From NCBI RefSeq assembly GCF_900103475.1, contig NZ_FNHG01000013.1, positions 23,893-87,892 on the forward strand: a stretch of DNA of 64,000 bases, in the 5' to 3' direction. Source of the DNA: Maricaulis salignorans. GTDB taxonomy: Bacteria; Pseudomonadota; Alphaproteobacteria; Caulobacterales; Maricaulaceae. Of the stretch, positions 44,184-53,567 are shown piece by piece. A program made the position numbers and the translations under genes. The notes beneath the pieces are model-generated. The model made no database searches. It was not told the DNA's origin and saw only the letters and a program-made list of their open reading frames with translations. How positions within the stretch are numbered: position 1 is the first letter of the stretch; each line of letters starts with the position of its first letter.

Positions 44184-45182
44184 TTACCGCCCGGAGGCCT
44201 CGCCGATCCTGTCGAGCTGGCGGTCGGATTCGCGTGCGAAATCGATCACGGTTTCCGACGCGTCCTGGAAGAAATCCAGCGTCATATTCTCATAGATATC
44301 GGTCGGCTCGTGATAATGCGGGTGATAATCGACGCCCAGATAGATGAAGGGGATGCCGACCGCGTGGAATTCACCGCTATCGGTCGCATGCGTCCAGTCG
44401 GCCCCACGCTCCTCGGTCGGTTCATCATAGCCCATCGGCAGATTGACATTGGAGCGCGCCGCGACCGCATCCACGATCGGGATCAGGAAGGGGTAGTGAT
44501 AGGTCCCGACCGCCCAGAGGATACGTTCCTGCGACATGGCGAGCATGTCGAGATTGAGGTTGAAGGTGATCGTCTCGAGCGGCACGGGCGGATTGGCAAC
44601 AAAGGCCTCGGCGCCCTGCAGGCCATGCTCTTCGGCGTCGAAAGCCACAAAGATGATATCGTGCTGCGGCGGTGCGGCGGCAAAGCTCGCCGCCGTGGCC
44701 AGCAAGCCGGCAACGCCGGACGCATTGTCGTCAGCGCCATTCCAGATCTCGCCGCCGCGCATGCCCATATGATCATAATGCGCGCTGATCACCATGACGC
44801 GTGAGCTGTCGCCCGTGCCGCGCAGACGCGCGATGATATTGGTGCCGGTCGTGGTCGGTGACCAGCCATTGGGCCGGCCAAACTCGAAGCTCGATTCAAA
44901 GCTCTCGCCAATCGCTCCAAGCCCGATCTGCTCGAAGCGGGAGATGATATAGGCGCGGGCCCGTTCACTGCCCGCCGTGGCGACCAGACGGCCTTCCATG
45001 TCATCGGCCGCGAGAATGCGCAGATCCTCGAGCAATTGCGCCCGGTCCATCGCCGGCGCGAGCGCCGCTTCAGTCCCGACCGACGCCTCGGACGACAGGT
45101 TGGCGGATGCGTCGGACGGTGTCTGGCAGGCAATGTTGAAAGCGGCGAAGCCGACGGCGGTCAGCAAGGATAGATAGCGCAT
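44184..45182 (-). CDS. Secreted M28-family peptidase
   Basis: About 332 residues. An N-terminal signal (MRYLSLLTAVGFAAFNIACQ) may be a lipoprotein signal with a non-canonical lipobox (NIAC). Zinc site residues: His in VMVISAHYDHMGMR, Asp in NGADDNASGVAGL, Glu pair in FDAEEHGLQGAEAF, Asp in NLNLDMLAMS and His in HPHYHEPTD. Together these form the two-zinc M28 site. It is smaller than the other M28 peptidase in this window (no PA insert). It sits alone and co-oriented with the methyltransferase, with a 284-base gap that shows no gene. Confidence 0.92.
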   Translation of the reverse strand: MRYLSLLTAVGFAAFNIACQTPSDASANLSSEASVGTEAALAPAMDRAQLLEDLRILAADDMEGRLVATAGSERARAYIISRFEQIGLGAIGESFESSFEFGRPNGWSPTTTGTNIIARLRGTGDSSRVMVISAHYDHMGMRGGEIWNGADDNASGVAGLLATAASFAAAPPQHDIIFVAFDAEEHGLQGAEAFVANPPVPLETITFNLNLDMLAMSQERILWAVGTYHYPFLIPIVDAVAARSNVNLPMGYDEPTEERGADWTHATDSGEFHAVGIPFIYLGVDYHPHYHEPTDIYENMTLDFFQDASETVIDFARESDRQLDRIGEASGR

Positions 45183-45254
45183 GGAATGTCCTCGATTAAT
45201 ACCGGCAAAGCTTGCCACGCGCGCCGCGCCAACCCCACTGAAATATCCGCAATC

Positions 45255-45758
45255 TCAGAACCAGCGGCTCGGCCGCGCTGCGGGCTCGCTCTCCAGCGCC
45301 GGCCAATGGGCCTCCGATTGCGCCAGATAGCCGGGAATATCCTGCTGCCAGCGGCGATGGATGGCGGGCGAGAAATTGAGATAGAGCCGGCCATCGACAA
45401 TCTGCCAGGCGAGCGGGTCGCTGCGCACCTTGCGGCCATCAGCCAGGGCAAAGGCGCAATGCCCGTCATAGGCGGGCGCAAAGCGCGCGGGATCGGCCAG
45501 GAAGCGCGCGCGGCCGGCCTCGCTGGCAAACCACCATGTGGCGCCCGCATGCTCGGCAGTAATCGTGGCCAGCCCCATCACAGGCCCTGTTTCGCTGAAA
45601 TAGCTCACCGCATCATAGCCGCCCAGGGCCCGCCCCTCGCGATCCGTATAGGGCTCGCCGGCCAGGGCATTTCCGGCGATCAGGATCAGCAGGGCCAGCA
45701 GCCCCAAAAGGACGAAAACGCGCCGCACAGGTCGGTTCGCTGCAGGCAATCGGATCAT
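45255..45758 (-). CDS. YHS domain-containing exported protein
   Basis: About 167 residues. An N-terminal membrane segment (VRRVFVLLGLLALLILIAGN) precedes a YHS-type domain: GGYDAVSYFSETGPVMG, then EHAGATWWFASEAGRARFLADPARFAPAYDGHCAFALADG. YHS domains usually bind metal (copper or heavy metals) via conserved Cys/His; here a HCA motif remains. Start at 45758 uses the nearby CGAGGGG. Role unknown; perhaps metal handling in the periplasm. Confidence 0.8.
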   Translation of the reverse strand: MIRLPAANRPVRRVFVLLGLLALLILIAGNALAGEPYTDREGRALGGYDAVSYFSETGPVMGLATITAEHAGATWWFASEAGRARFLADPARFAPAYDGHCAFALADGRKVRSDPLAWQIVDGRLYLNFSPAIHRRWQQDIPGYLAQSEAHWPALESEPAARPSRWF

Positions 45759-45910
45759 GGGCTTCCCCTCGGCCAAGGTGACGGATAGCGTCGCCTCCTG
45801 TATGAGCCGGACGCAGACGCTTGAAAACCGTCGCCGCCCGCCCGGACGGTCACGTCTTGACCGGCCGGATGCAAGATTTCGTGATCACCGCCCCACCAGG
45901 ATGCCCCACC

Positions 45911-46147
45911 ATGCCCATGCCCGCCGAAGAGATCATCGCCCACATCAAGGCCGGCCTGCCCGACGCCGAAATCGAGCTGGAGGATCTGGCCGGCGATAAT
46001 GATCACTGGAAAGCAGTCGTCACCAGCGAGGCCTTCCGCGGCAAGCTGCGCGTCGCCCAGCACCAGATGGTCTATGCGACGCTCGGCTCCAAAATGGGTA
46101 ATGAGCTGCATGCCCTGGCGCTGGAAACCCGCACTCCCGACGCCTGA
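45911..46147 (+). CDS. bolA: BolA family protein
   Basis: About 78 residues, BolA1/BolA-like size. The fold residues GDNDHWKAVVTSEAFRGKLRVAQHQMVYATLG match the BolA family with the conserved His ligands, and MPMPAEEIIAHIKAGLPDA forms the N-terminal helix. BolA partners with monothiol glutaredoxins around [2Fe-2S] clusters. grxD lies two genes downstream in the same direction, which strengthens the assignment. The start at 45911 or 45917 cannot be decided. Confidence 0.93.
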   Translation: MPMPAEEIIAHIKAGLPDAEIELEDLAGDNDHWKAVVTSEAFRGKLRVAQHQMVYATLGSKMGNELHALALETRTPDA

Positions 46148-46150
46148 CGC

Positions 46151-47026
46151 ATGAGCGACGCGCCCCAAATCCCGGCGACGCCCTTCTCGCGCCTTGGCTT
46201 CGGTGTCACCGGACCGCATGCCTCGCCCGCCGTCTCGCGGCGCGAAACCGCACGGCTGATCGCCGAGGCGATCGATCTGGGCATCAATCTGTTCGATACC
46301 GGCCCGGCCTATGGCCGCGGCGAGGGCGAACGCCGGCTCGGCCAGGCCCTGCGTGGCCGCGCGCGTGACCAGCTCTACATCGCCACCAAGGCCGGCATTG
46401 ATCTTCACCGCCACCGCGATTTCTCGGCCGGCGCGGTGGAGATGTCGCTGCGCGGGTCGCTGGAACGCCTGCAGACGCCCTATGTCGACCTGCTGCTGCT
46501 GCACGGCCCCTCGGCGGCCGATATGTCAGATCGCCTGCTGCGTCGGCTGGAGGCCTTGCGCGAGCGCGGCATGATCCGCCAGATCGGCGTGTGCGGCCGC
46601 GGACCGGAGCTTGATGCGGCGATTGATGCCGGCGCCTTCGACATCCTGATGGCGCCAGTGAATGCGGGCCTTGATGCCGCCGCCCTCACCCGACTCGCGC
46701 GCGCGTCCGAAGCCGGGATGCAGGTGATCGGGATTGAGGCGATCAGCGGCGCAGCCCGTGCGCGCCCCCGCCTGCCAGCCTCGGGCGCCGATCTGTGGTA
46801 TCTCGCCCGCGCCGCCAAACAGGTGATGACCGGCACGCGAGTCCGGCCCGGCCCCGTACCGTCCGGGGGTGCGCTGAAATGGACACTCGATCAGAACGGC
46901 GTGAGTGCGGTAGTATGTCTGACCACAAGATCCGCCAATCTGGCTGCGAATGCGCGGCTGGCCGGACTTGAAGCACGATCGGTGAGCCCCCAGCTCTCCG
47001 GCAGGGATTTACCAGGAGCTCAATAA
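46151..47026 (+). CDS. Aldo/keto reductase family protein
   Basis: 291 residues, (beta/alpha)8 fold. Active-site Asp and Tyr lie in GINLFDTGPAYGRGEGERRLGQAL, Lys in IATKAGIDL, and a His near LLLLHGPS, the family tetrad. It makes NADPH-dependent carbonyl reduction likely; the substrate is unknown. It lies three bases after bolA and shares one base (TAATG) with grxD, so the three are one operon. Why a reductase sits between two iron-sulfur partners is unclear. Confidence 0.9.
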   Translation: MSDAPQIPATPFSRLGFGVTGPHASPAVSRRETARLIAEAIDLGINLFDTGPAYGRGEGERRLGQALRGRARDQLYIATKAGIDLHRHRDFSAGAVEMSLRGSLERLQTPYVDLLLLHGPSAADMSDRLLRRLEALRERGMIRQIGVCGRGPELDAAIDAGAFDILMAPVNAGLDAAALTRLARASEAGMQVIGIEAISGAARARPRLPASGADLWYLARAAKQVMTGTRVRPGPVPSGGALKWTLDQNGVSAVVCLTTRSANLAANARLAGLEARSVSPQLSGRDLPGAQ

Positions 47027-47358
47027 TGTCCACCCCCGCCCACGACGCCATCAAGGCCACCGTCGAAAATCACGACATCGTGCTGTTCATGAAGGGCACA
47101 CCGGTCTTCCCGCAATGCGGATTTTCCTCGGTCGTGGCCCGCGTTCTCGACCATCTCCAGGTCGATTTCGAAAGCGTCAACGTCCTCGAAGACGCTGAAA
47201 TCCGCCAGGGCATCAAGGACTTCTCCAATTGGCCGACCATTCCCCAGCTTTACGTCAAGGGTGAGTTCGTCGGTGGATGCGACATCATCAAGGAAATGTT
47301 CGAGAGCGGTGAATTGCAGACCTATCTCAAGGACAAGGGCGTGCTTGAAAGCGCCTGA
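47026..47358 (+). CDS. grxD: Monothiol glutaredoxin (Grx4/GrxD type)
   Basis: 110 residues. The monothiol active site CGFS is in FMKGTPVFPQCGFSSVVARV (Cys near 31), followed by WPTIPQLYVKGEFVGGCDIIKEM, the glutathione and cis-Pro region. Such proteins hold and pass [2Fe-2S] clusters with BolA. It is last of the bolA operon and overlaps the reductase stop by one base. Confidence 0.96.
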   Translation: MSTPAHDAIKATVENHDIVLFMKGTPVFPQCGFSSVVARVLDHLQVDFESVNVLEDAEIRQGIKDFSNWPTIPQLYVKGEFVGGCDIIKEMFESGELQTYLKDKGVLESA

Positions 47359-47377
47359 TCACAAAGGAAGGGCCGCC

Positions 47378-47776
47378 ATGACAGACAATCCAGACCGTCC
47401 CGTCCTGCAGCCCGGGATCGATCATCCGCTGGAATTGCGCGAGATCGACCAGCCCGTTCGCATCAGTATCGGCCAGGAGCGGCTCGCCGCCCGGGCCGAA
47501 GCGCTGGAACTGCGCGAGCATGTCTACCCGCCTGTGCTTTACGTCCGCCGCATCGATATTGCGCCGCGCTTCCTGCAACGCTCCATGCACACCAGCTGGT
47601 GTCCCTATAAGGGCAAGGCGAGCTATTTCCACATCCGGCTCAAGGATGGCACAGTGCTGGAGAACGCAGCCTGGAGCTATGAGGGCCCCTTCGCGCATGT
47701 CGCGGCGATCAAGGACCGGCTGGCCTTCTATCCCGACAAGGTGAGCGTGGAATTGCTGCAGACGGCCTGTGCCTAG
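47378..47776 (+). CDS. DUF427 family protein
   Basis: 132 residues. The DUF427 domain shows MHTSWCPYKGKASYFHI, ENAAWSYEGPFAHVAAIKDRLAFY, and YVRRIDI, all typical. Function is not known; it has a beta-rich fold. The start ATG follows AAGGAAGGG. It is 20 bases after grxD in the same direction and shares four bases with the convergent lipoprotein gene. Confidence 0.9.
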   Translation: MTDNPDRPVLQPGIDHPLELREIDQPVRISIGQERLAARAEALELREHVYPPVLYVRRIDIAPRFLQRSMHTSWCPYKGKASYFHIRLKDGTVLENAAWSYEGPFAHVAAIKDRLAFYPDKVSVELLQTACA

Positions 47777-48294
47777 CGCTGTGTCTGGGCTGTACGGCCG
47801 GGCTCATTCCAGTCCCAGGCACGCTGGTCGATCGGGTTGAGCACGATGATACTGCCGCCATTGGGCACACCGAGTTCCTCGAAACCAAAGCCGAGCTGAA
47901 CACCCCAGGGCAGGTTCTGGCTGCAACGGTCCGGCTCATTGCGGGTCAGGCGCACCGTATAGATATCGCCATCATACTGCTCGACATCGACGGTGAAGTC
48001 GGAGCGTACCGTGCAGCCGTGCGTGTCGGCATGGACCACCAGGATATCATCATCAATCACCCGCCAATAGACGACGGCCTCCAGATCGGGATCGACCTGG
48101 GGCGCCTGGCGATTGGTGCCCGGCAGGTGAAGATCGGCCAGATTGACGTTGGGCATGTGAATCGTCGGCAGGGATGGCATGGCGGGAAGCGAGGCCATGA
48201 AGCCCGTACGCGCCGCCGGCTCCGGTTCGTTGACCGTGGAACAGGCGGCACAGGACAATGCGGCCGTAATGACCCCCAGAAAAAGCACGCGCAT
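47773..48294 (-). CDS. Hypothetical lipoprotein
   Basis: About 173 residues. The N-terminus (MRVLFLGVITAALSCAACST) reads as a lipoprotein signal with a slightly atypical lipobox. A repeat of Pro/Leu-rich SLPAMPSLPTIHMPNVNLADL follows, then a beta-rich domain with two cysteines (HGCTVRSDFTVDVE and NEPDRCSQNLPWGVQ). No known family was recognised. GGGGGGA precedes the ATG. It is convergent with the DUF427 gene (four-base overlap). Confidence 0.72.
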   Translation of the reverse strand: MRVLFLGVITAALSCAACSTVNEPEPAARTGFMASLPAMPSLPTIHMPNVNLADLHLPGTNRQAPQVDPDLEAVVYWRVIDDDILVVHADTHGCTVRSDFTVDVEQYDGDIYTVRLTRNEPDRCSQNLPWGVQLGFGFEELGVPNGGSIIVLNPIDQRAWDWNEPGRTAQTQR

Positions 48295-48438
48295 GGAATA
48301 TCCCCCCAGGATCAAGTGGCGGCGGCATCAGCCCCGCCCCGTCCAGCACCAAACTGAAACACTTTGTTCATAATTCGCAAAATCGGGGCCAAAACAACGC
48401 GATGCCCCTGTCGCGGCGGGGTCACTCAAACGCCCAGC

Positions 48439-48470
48439 AAAAAGGCCGCCCGGAATATCCAGACGGCCTG
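48439..48470 (-). terminator. Intrinsic terminator of rpsD
   Basis: On the minus strand a stem AGGCCGTC...GGGCGGCCT is followed by TTTTT, 26 bases after the rpsD stop. Confidence 0.85.
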
Positions 48471-48495
48471 ATTGATCATTCGATGATGGTATCGC

Positions 48496-49113
48496 TTACG
48501 AGGAGTAGAACTCGATCACGAGATTGGGTTCCATCTGGACCGGATACGGCACTTCAGCGAATTCCGGGACCCGTACGAAGGTCACCTTCATCGCCTTGGT
48601 GTCGAGATCGATATAGTCCGGGATATCGCGTTCCGCGCTTTCCAGGGCTTCCAGCACCAGCGCCATCGAACGCGAACGTTCGCGCACTTCAACCACATCG
48701 CCGGTCTTGCAACGGTAAGACGCGATATTGACGCGCTTGCCATTGACCAGGACATGGCCGTGATTGACGAACTGGCGGGCTGCGAAGACGGTCGGGACGA
48801 ATTTGGCGCGATAGACCAGCGCATCGAGGCGCGATTCCAGCAGGCCGATCAGGTTCTCGGCAGCATTGCCCTTGCGACGCGAAGCTTCGTCAAAGGTGCG
48901 GCGGAACTGCTTCTCGGTGATATTGCCGTAATAGCCTTTCAGCTTCTGCTTGGCGCGCAGCTGAAGGCCGAATTCGGAGACCTTGCTCTTGCGACGCTGA
49001 CCATGCTGGCCAGGACCGTAAGAACGTGAATTGACTGGGGATTTAGGACGGCCCCAAAGGTTTTCACCCATGCGGCGGTCAATTTTATACTTCTGATTAT
49101 GACGTTTTGACAT
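48496..49113 (-). CDS. rpsD: 30S ribosomal protein S4 (uS4)
   Basis: 205 residues, full length. Start [22 protein letters not shown]4 domain [22 protein letters not shown] then [24 protein letters not shown] and [27 protein letters not shown]. It binds 16S rRNA to start 30S assembly. It is a single gene here, not in the alpha operon. A 258-base spacer separates it from the divergent acyltransferase gene. Confidence 0.98.
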   Translation of the reverse strand: MSKRHNQKYKIDRRMGENLWGRPKSPVNSRSYGPGQHGQRRKSKVSEFGLQLRAKQKLKGYYGNITEKQFRRTFDEASRRKGNAAENLIGLLESRLDALVYRAKFVPTVFAARQFVNHGHVLVNGKRVNIASYRCKTGDVVEVRERSRSMALVLEALESAERDIPDYIDLDTKAMKVTFVRVPEFAEVPYPVQMEPNLVIEFYSS

Positions 49114-49371
49114 GTTCTCTCTATCGATGCGGCCCGGTGTACCTCCCTCAAGGTCCACGATTAAAACGGCGGTCCACGCATCGTCCCGTTGGGGTTGATC
49201 CACACAGAGCAAGGCTCCGGCGAGGGAAAAGGGGTTCTAGCGGTGTGGGGGTGAATGTCAATGGCTGTAGGCGGCGGCGGGTGCCGCGCCGTCAAGCCCG
49301 CTCCCGACAAAGCCACTTTCCCTCTCAGCCCAAATGCGGCACACCGTATCGAGCGCCTGGGGAGACGGCCT

Positions 49372-50820
49372 TTGCTATTCAATTCGATCGAGTTTCTGTT
49401 CCTGTTCCTGCCCGTCACGCTGGTGTTGTATTACACGGCGCGACGCTTTGCCGGCCACCAGGCGGCACTGGCGCTGCTGACACTGGCCTCGCTGGTCTTC
49501 TATGGCTGGTGGAATGCGAGCTATCTGGCGCTCCTGCTCAGTTCGATCATCGTCAATCACGGCTTCGGCGTGGTGATCCGGCATCGCGGCTCCCAGCCCT
49601 GGCTGGCGATCGGCATGGTCTTCAACCTGGCTCTGATCGGTGTCTATAAATACGCCGACTTCTTCGTCGCCAATACCAATAGCGTCACCGGGCTCGACCT
49701 GCCGCTGGCGCATCTGGCGCTGCCGCTGGCGATTTCCTTCTTCACCTTCCAGCAGATCAGCTATCTGGTGGATGTGGCGCGCAATCATGCCAGCCCCGGC
49801 AGCGTCGTGAAGCACGCGCTTTTCGTTTCCTTCTTCCCGCAATTGATCGCCGGCCCCATCATCCGCCACCGCGAGATTGCCGACCAGTTCGACGATGCCA
49901 GCCGCAAGGACAAGCTGTCCGACAATCTCGGCATCGGATTCACGATCTTCGCGCTCGGCCTGGCCAAGAAAGTCCTGCTCGCCGACAATCTCGAGCCTTT
50001 CGCGTCGAGCGGCTTCGATATTGCCGCCCATGGCGGCGAGGTTGGCGCCCTGGCGGCCTGGACCTCGGCGCTGTGCTACGCCTTCCAGATCTTCTTCGAT
50101 TTTTCCGGCTATTCCGACATGGCGCTGGGTCTGGCGCGGATGTTCGGCTTTCACATTCCGGCCAATTTCAATGCACCCTACCGCGCCACATCCATCGTCG
50201 ATTTCTGGCGCCGCTGGCACATCACCCTGTCGCGTTTCCTGCGCGACTATCTCTACATCCCGCTCGGCGGCAACCGGAAGGGCGAGACCCGGCGCTGGGT
50301 CAATCTCTTCATCGTCATGCTGCTCGGCGGGCTCTGGCATGGCGCCGCCTGGACTTTCGTCGTCTGGGGCGGGCTGCACGGTCTGGGCCTGGCCTGGTGC
50401 CACTGGATCGACAGCAAATTCCCGAACGGGTTCTTCCCGAAACCGCTGAAATTCCTCGCGCCCCTGCTCACCTTCGCCTTCGTCACCTTCGCCTGGATCT
50501 TCTTCCGCGCCGACAGTTTTGACGCTGCCAGCACCATGCTGGCCGGCATGGCCGGGCTCAACGGGCTGGGCGAAAATGTCGGCGACGAACCCTTCATTGC
50601 CATTATTGTCAGCCTGGCGATCATCTGGGGCCTGCCGGACACGATCTCGGCCGTATCGCGCTATCTCGACCCGCGCACGCTGGCGGGGCAGGAAAACAAT
50701 CTGCAGAAGGGCTGGCGCTGGTCAGCAAGCACGACAAGCGCGATCCTGATCGCCAGCCTCTTCTTCATCGCCATCATCAATTCCTGGACCGTCGCGGAGT
50801 TCATCTATTACCGCTTCTGA
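49372..50820 (+). CDS. MBOAT family O-acyltransferase (AlgI/DltB-like)
   Basis: About 482 residues with ten or more membrane helices. The start is TTG (MLFNSIEFLFLFLPVTLVLY, the typical N-terminus of this family) with GGGGAG nine bases upstream; an ATG 117 bases earlier would add a non-hydrophobic leader. MBOAT residues: FQIFFDFSGYSDMALGLARM, WRRWHITLSRFLRDYLYIPLGG and catalytic His in LLGGLWHGAAWTFVVWGGLHG (about 322 and 336). It would transfer acetyl groups to an extracellular polymer, in concert with the overlapping SGNH-like gene. Confidence 0.95.
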   Translation: MLFNSIEFLFLFLPVTLVLYYTARRFAGHQAALALLTLASLVFYGWWNASYLALLLSSIIVNHGFGVVIRHRGSQPWLAIGMVFNLALIGVYKYADFFVANTNSVTGLDLPLAHLALPLAISFFTFQQISYLVDVARNHASPGSVVKHALFVSFFPQLIAGPIIRHREIADQFDDASRKDKLSDNLGIGFTIFALGLAKKVLLADNLEPFASSGFDIAAHGGEVGALAAWTSALCYAFQIFFDFSGYSDMALGLARMFGFHIPANFNAPYRATSIVDFWRRWHITLSRFLRDYLYIPLGGNRKGETRRWVNLFIVMLLGGLWHGAAWTFVVWGGLHGLGLAWCHWIDSKFPNGFFPKPLKFLAPLLTFAFVTFAWIFFRADSFDAASTMLAGMAGLNGLGENVGDEPFIAIIVSLAIIWGLPDTISAVSRYLDPRTLAGQENNLQKGWRWSASTTSAILIASLFFIAIINSWTVAEFIYYRF

Positions 50821-52117
50821 CGCCCCCACACCCGGCGCTGCCAGGCGCCTGGTCCGCTATGCGCGCCTGTTCGCAGTCACGCTGATCGTCTGGCTTGTCG
50901 GCTTCGGCGGCTTCACCCTGGTGGTCGATCCCTATGAGATCGCGCCGTGGATTTCGATCGAGGGCGTCAATGCCCGCCGTACCCGCGCGCATGAGGATGG
51001 CTATCGGGTCCATGTCGGCCACCGCCTCCTGACCAGCGATGCCGGCACGATCACCCTGGGCAGTTCGCGGGTGATGGACGGTTTTCCGCGCGATTTGCCC
51101 GACTGGCCCGGCGGTTATGAAAACCTCGCGATGGCTGGCACCTCGGCCTTTGAACTGGCCCGCGCCAGCGCCCTCGCCGCGCGCAATGAAGCGCTCAATT
51201 GCGTCGTGATCGGTGTTGATCTGCGCGAGTTCTCGACCGACACCAATACCCAGGCGACCTACTGGATCACCCCGATGGCGGGCGGCTCCCGTCTGGCGGC
51301 GCTGGCCAAGATGGCCTTGTCGACCAGCGCCTTTGCCCGCGCCCTGCAGACCGTCGATGACAATATCTCCGGCGGCTCGGATACGCGCTGGGAGCAGGCC
51401 TATAACGAGGCCGGTCTGCCGGATCGTTTCGAGGAAGAACTGGCCAAGCGCTATCGTTATTACGCCTCCTATGAATACGATCCGGAGCGCGTCGCTTTCC
51501 TGTTCCGCGGCATTGATGCCCTGCTCGCCTCGGGCAAGCAGGTCGTGGTCTTCATCCACCCGGTCCATGCCTGGTATGAGGAAGCGCGCCAGCGCGCCGG
51601 TGCCGGCCCGGCCGAGATTGCCCTGCGCCGCGATATCGCGGCCCAGCTGGCGGCACGCGGCGAAATGGCCGCGGCCGATCAGGCCTGTTTCGACGGACCA
51701 GCCCTGCAGGCCTGGGATTTCGGCGGCTTCTCCGCGCCGGCACAAACCGCCCCGCCCGCCGCCGACGGCTCAGCGCCAAGCCCCTGGTATTATGTGCCCT
51801 CGCATTATCGCCCGGCGCTGGGGCAGGCGATCCTGGATCGTCTCTCCAGTCGCAGCGGCCCCTATCCGGTTGACGAAAGTTTCGGCCGGCCGCTCTCGGC
51901 CGACACGCTGGAGGCCGACCTCGCCGCCTTCCAGGCCGGGCGCGCGGCCTGGCTACAATCGGGCACGCCCTGGCAGCTGCATGCAGCCGCATCCTTCGAC
52001 GCGCTCGATGCAAACCCGCCGGAGCCTGAGGCCGGCCCGCGCACCTTCCTGACGCGCGGGGACAGGGTCGAGCTGGAGCGTGATGTTCAGCGGATCGAAG
52101 AGCAAAACAGCCACTAA
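50807..52117 (+). CDS. SGNH-hydrolase-fold acyltransferase partner (AlgJ/AlgX-like), non-canonical start
   Basis: Up to 436 residues. A membrane anchor LFAVTLIVWLVGFGGFTLVV lies near residues 22-41, then an SGNH-like domain with ITLGSSRVMDGFPRDL (Ser nucleophile candidate) and a C-terminal catalytic Asp/His-type region near WYYVPSHYRPALGQAI. AlgJ-like proteins complete O-acetylation in the periplasm after MBOAT transfer. In-frame, no ATG, GTG or TTG occurs between the upstream stop (50747) and GTG at 50921, which would cut the anchor. ATT at 50807 with GGAG seven bases before is the best start. Confidence 0.75.
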   Translation: MTASDAPTPGAARRLVRYARLFAVTLIVWLVGFGGFTLVVDPYEIAPWISIEGVNARRTRAHEDGYRVHVGHRLLTSDAGTITLGSSRVMDGFPRDLPDWPGGYENLAMAGTSAFELARASALAARNEALNCVVIGVDLREFSTDTNTQATYWITPMAGGSRLAALAKMALSTSAFARALQTVDDNISGGSDTRWEQAYNEAGLPDRFEEELAKRYRYYASYEYDPERVAFLFRGIDALLASGKQVVVFIHPVHAWYEEARQRAGAGPAEIALRRDIAAQLAARGEMAAADQACFDGPALQAWDFGGFSAPAQTAPPAADGSAPSPWYYVPSHYRPALGQAILDRLSSRSGPYPVDESFGRPLSADTLEADLAAFQAGRAAWLQSGTPWQLHAAASFDALDANPPEPEAGPRTFLTRGDRVELERDVQRIEEQNSH

Positions 52118-52128
52118 CGCTCCAGCCA

Positions 52129-53484
52129 TCAGGCGTGTCGCTTTGACCGCAACACCTCACCGATAATCGCGACGGCCCGATCCACATCGGCCGCTTCGGT
52201 GGCCCAGCTGGCGACGCTGATCCGGAAGGCCGGACGGCCCTGCCAGACCGTGCCGCCAAACCAGATCCGGCCATCAGCCTGGATCGCTGCCGGCAGGGCC
52301 AGCGTCGCCGCGTCGTCTCCGAGGCGGCACAGCACCTGGTTGAACGCGACCTCATTGAGCACCTCGACACCCAGATCGCGCAGCCCGGCGGCAAAGCGCT
52401 GCGCCAGCGCCACGCGCGAGCTGATCAACGCATCGAGACCAGCGCGGCCGAGCGTGTGCAAGGCCGCCCAAACCGCAATCCCGCGGGCCCGGCGGGAGAA
52501 TTCCAGCGTCAGATTCTTCTGGGCCTCGGCGCCGGCCGGCGCATAGACCGCACTGGCATCCATCGCCCGCGCCACATGATCGCGCACGCGGCAAATGCCC
52601 ATCGCACCGTCATAGGGCGTGTTGAGCATTTTATGGCCGTCCGTCGTCCAGCTATCCGCCCCCTCGACCCCTTCGGTGAGAGGCTTCAGCGCGGATGTCG
52701 CCCGCGCCCAGAGGCCGAAGGCACCATCGACATGGACCCAGGCGCCGGCCGCCCTTGCGGCGGCAATCAACGGGACAAACGGGTCGAAGGCGCCGGCATT
52801 CACCTCACCGGCCTGTAGACACAGGATCGTATGGTCATCGAGCGGCGGCAATTGTGCCGGATCGATCCGGCCCTGGTCATCGACCGCGGCGCGGACCAGC
52901 CGGCGAACGCCAAAGCCAAGCAGGCGCAGCGCCTTGATCACGGTGATATGGACCGTCTCGGAAACCACGACCCGGATTTCCGGCGCACCGACCAGGCCAT
53001 CGGCATCGAAATCCCAGCCGGCGCGTTCGAGCAAATGCCGGCGCGCGGCGGCGAGCAGAGCCAGCCCACAGGCGGTGGCGCTGGTCCCGAAGCCGACAGC
53101 GGCCTCGCGCGGCAAATCCAGCGCTTCGAGCACATAACGCCCGGCCTGGGCCTCGATCGCCGCGGCAGCGGGTGAATTGACCCAGTCGGAGGCGCACTGA
53201 TTCCACGCCAGCGCGAGACGCTCTGCCGCCATTGCGGCCGGCAGACCGGCACCAATGACAAAACCAAAATAATGGGGGCTGTTATTGCGAACGGTCGCGG
53301 GCGAACCGAGCCGGTCCATCAGGGCAATCATTTCGGCCGGATCGCTGGGCGCCGCCGGCAGGGGCTGCTGAAAGCCCGCCAGCGCATCAATCGCTGCCTT
53401 CGACGGGAAGGCCGGGGCCTCGCGCTGCCCAGAATAGGCTTCAGCCAGGGCGTCGGCCCGCTGCATCGCGTCTGAATTGGTCAT
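52129..53484 (-). CDS. PLP-dependent group II amino acid decarboxylase family protein
   Basis: 451 residues, fold type I. PLP Lys is in SWTTDGHKMLNTPYDGAMG (near 288), with Asp and His in AGAWVHVDGAFGLWARA and TSATACGLALLAAARRHL before it. The arrangement matches the aromatic-amino-acid/diaminobutyrate/glutamate decarboxylase superfamily; an annotated name of aspartate aminotransferase-family is also used. The substrate cannot be told. It is convergent with the acyltransferase partner gene (11 bases between). Confidence 0.88.
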   Translation of the reverse strand: MTNSDAMQRADALAEAYSGQREAPAFPSKAAIDALAGFQQPLPAAPSDPAEMIALMDRLGSPATVRNNSPHYFGFVIGAGLPAAMAAERLALAWNQCASDWVNSPAAAAIEAQAGRYVLEALDLPREAAVGFGTSATACGLALLAAARRHLLERAGWDFDADGLVGAPEIRVVVSETVHITVIKALRLLGFGVRRLVRAAVDDQGRIDPAQLPPLDDHTILCLQAGEVNAGAFDPFVPLIAAARAAGAWVHVDGAFGLWARATSALKPLTEGVEGADSWTTDGHKMLNTPYDGAMGICRVRDHVARAMDASAVYAPAGAEAQKNLTLEFSRRARGIAVWAALHTLGRAGLDALISSRVALAQRFAAGLRDLGVEVLNEVAFNQVLCRLGDDAATLALPAAIQADGRIWFGGTVWQGRPAFRISVASWATEAADVDRAVAIIGEVLRSKRHA

Positions 53485-53567
53485 GGCGCATCCCTTTTCC
53501 AGTTGCGATCTAGCTGGGTCCCCGGCCGTGCGAATTCAACCCGGCGGGACGCCGCCTTCGCCAGCCG

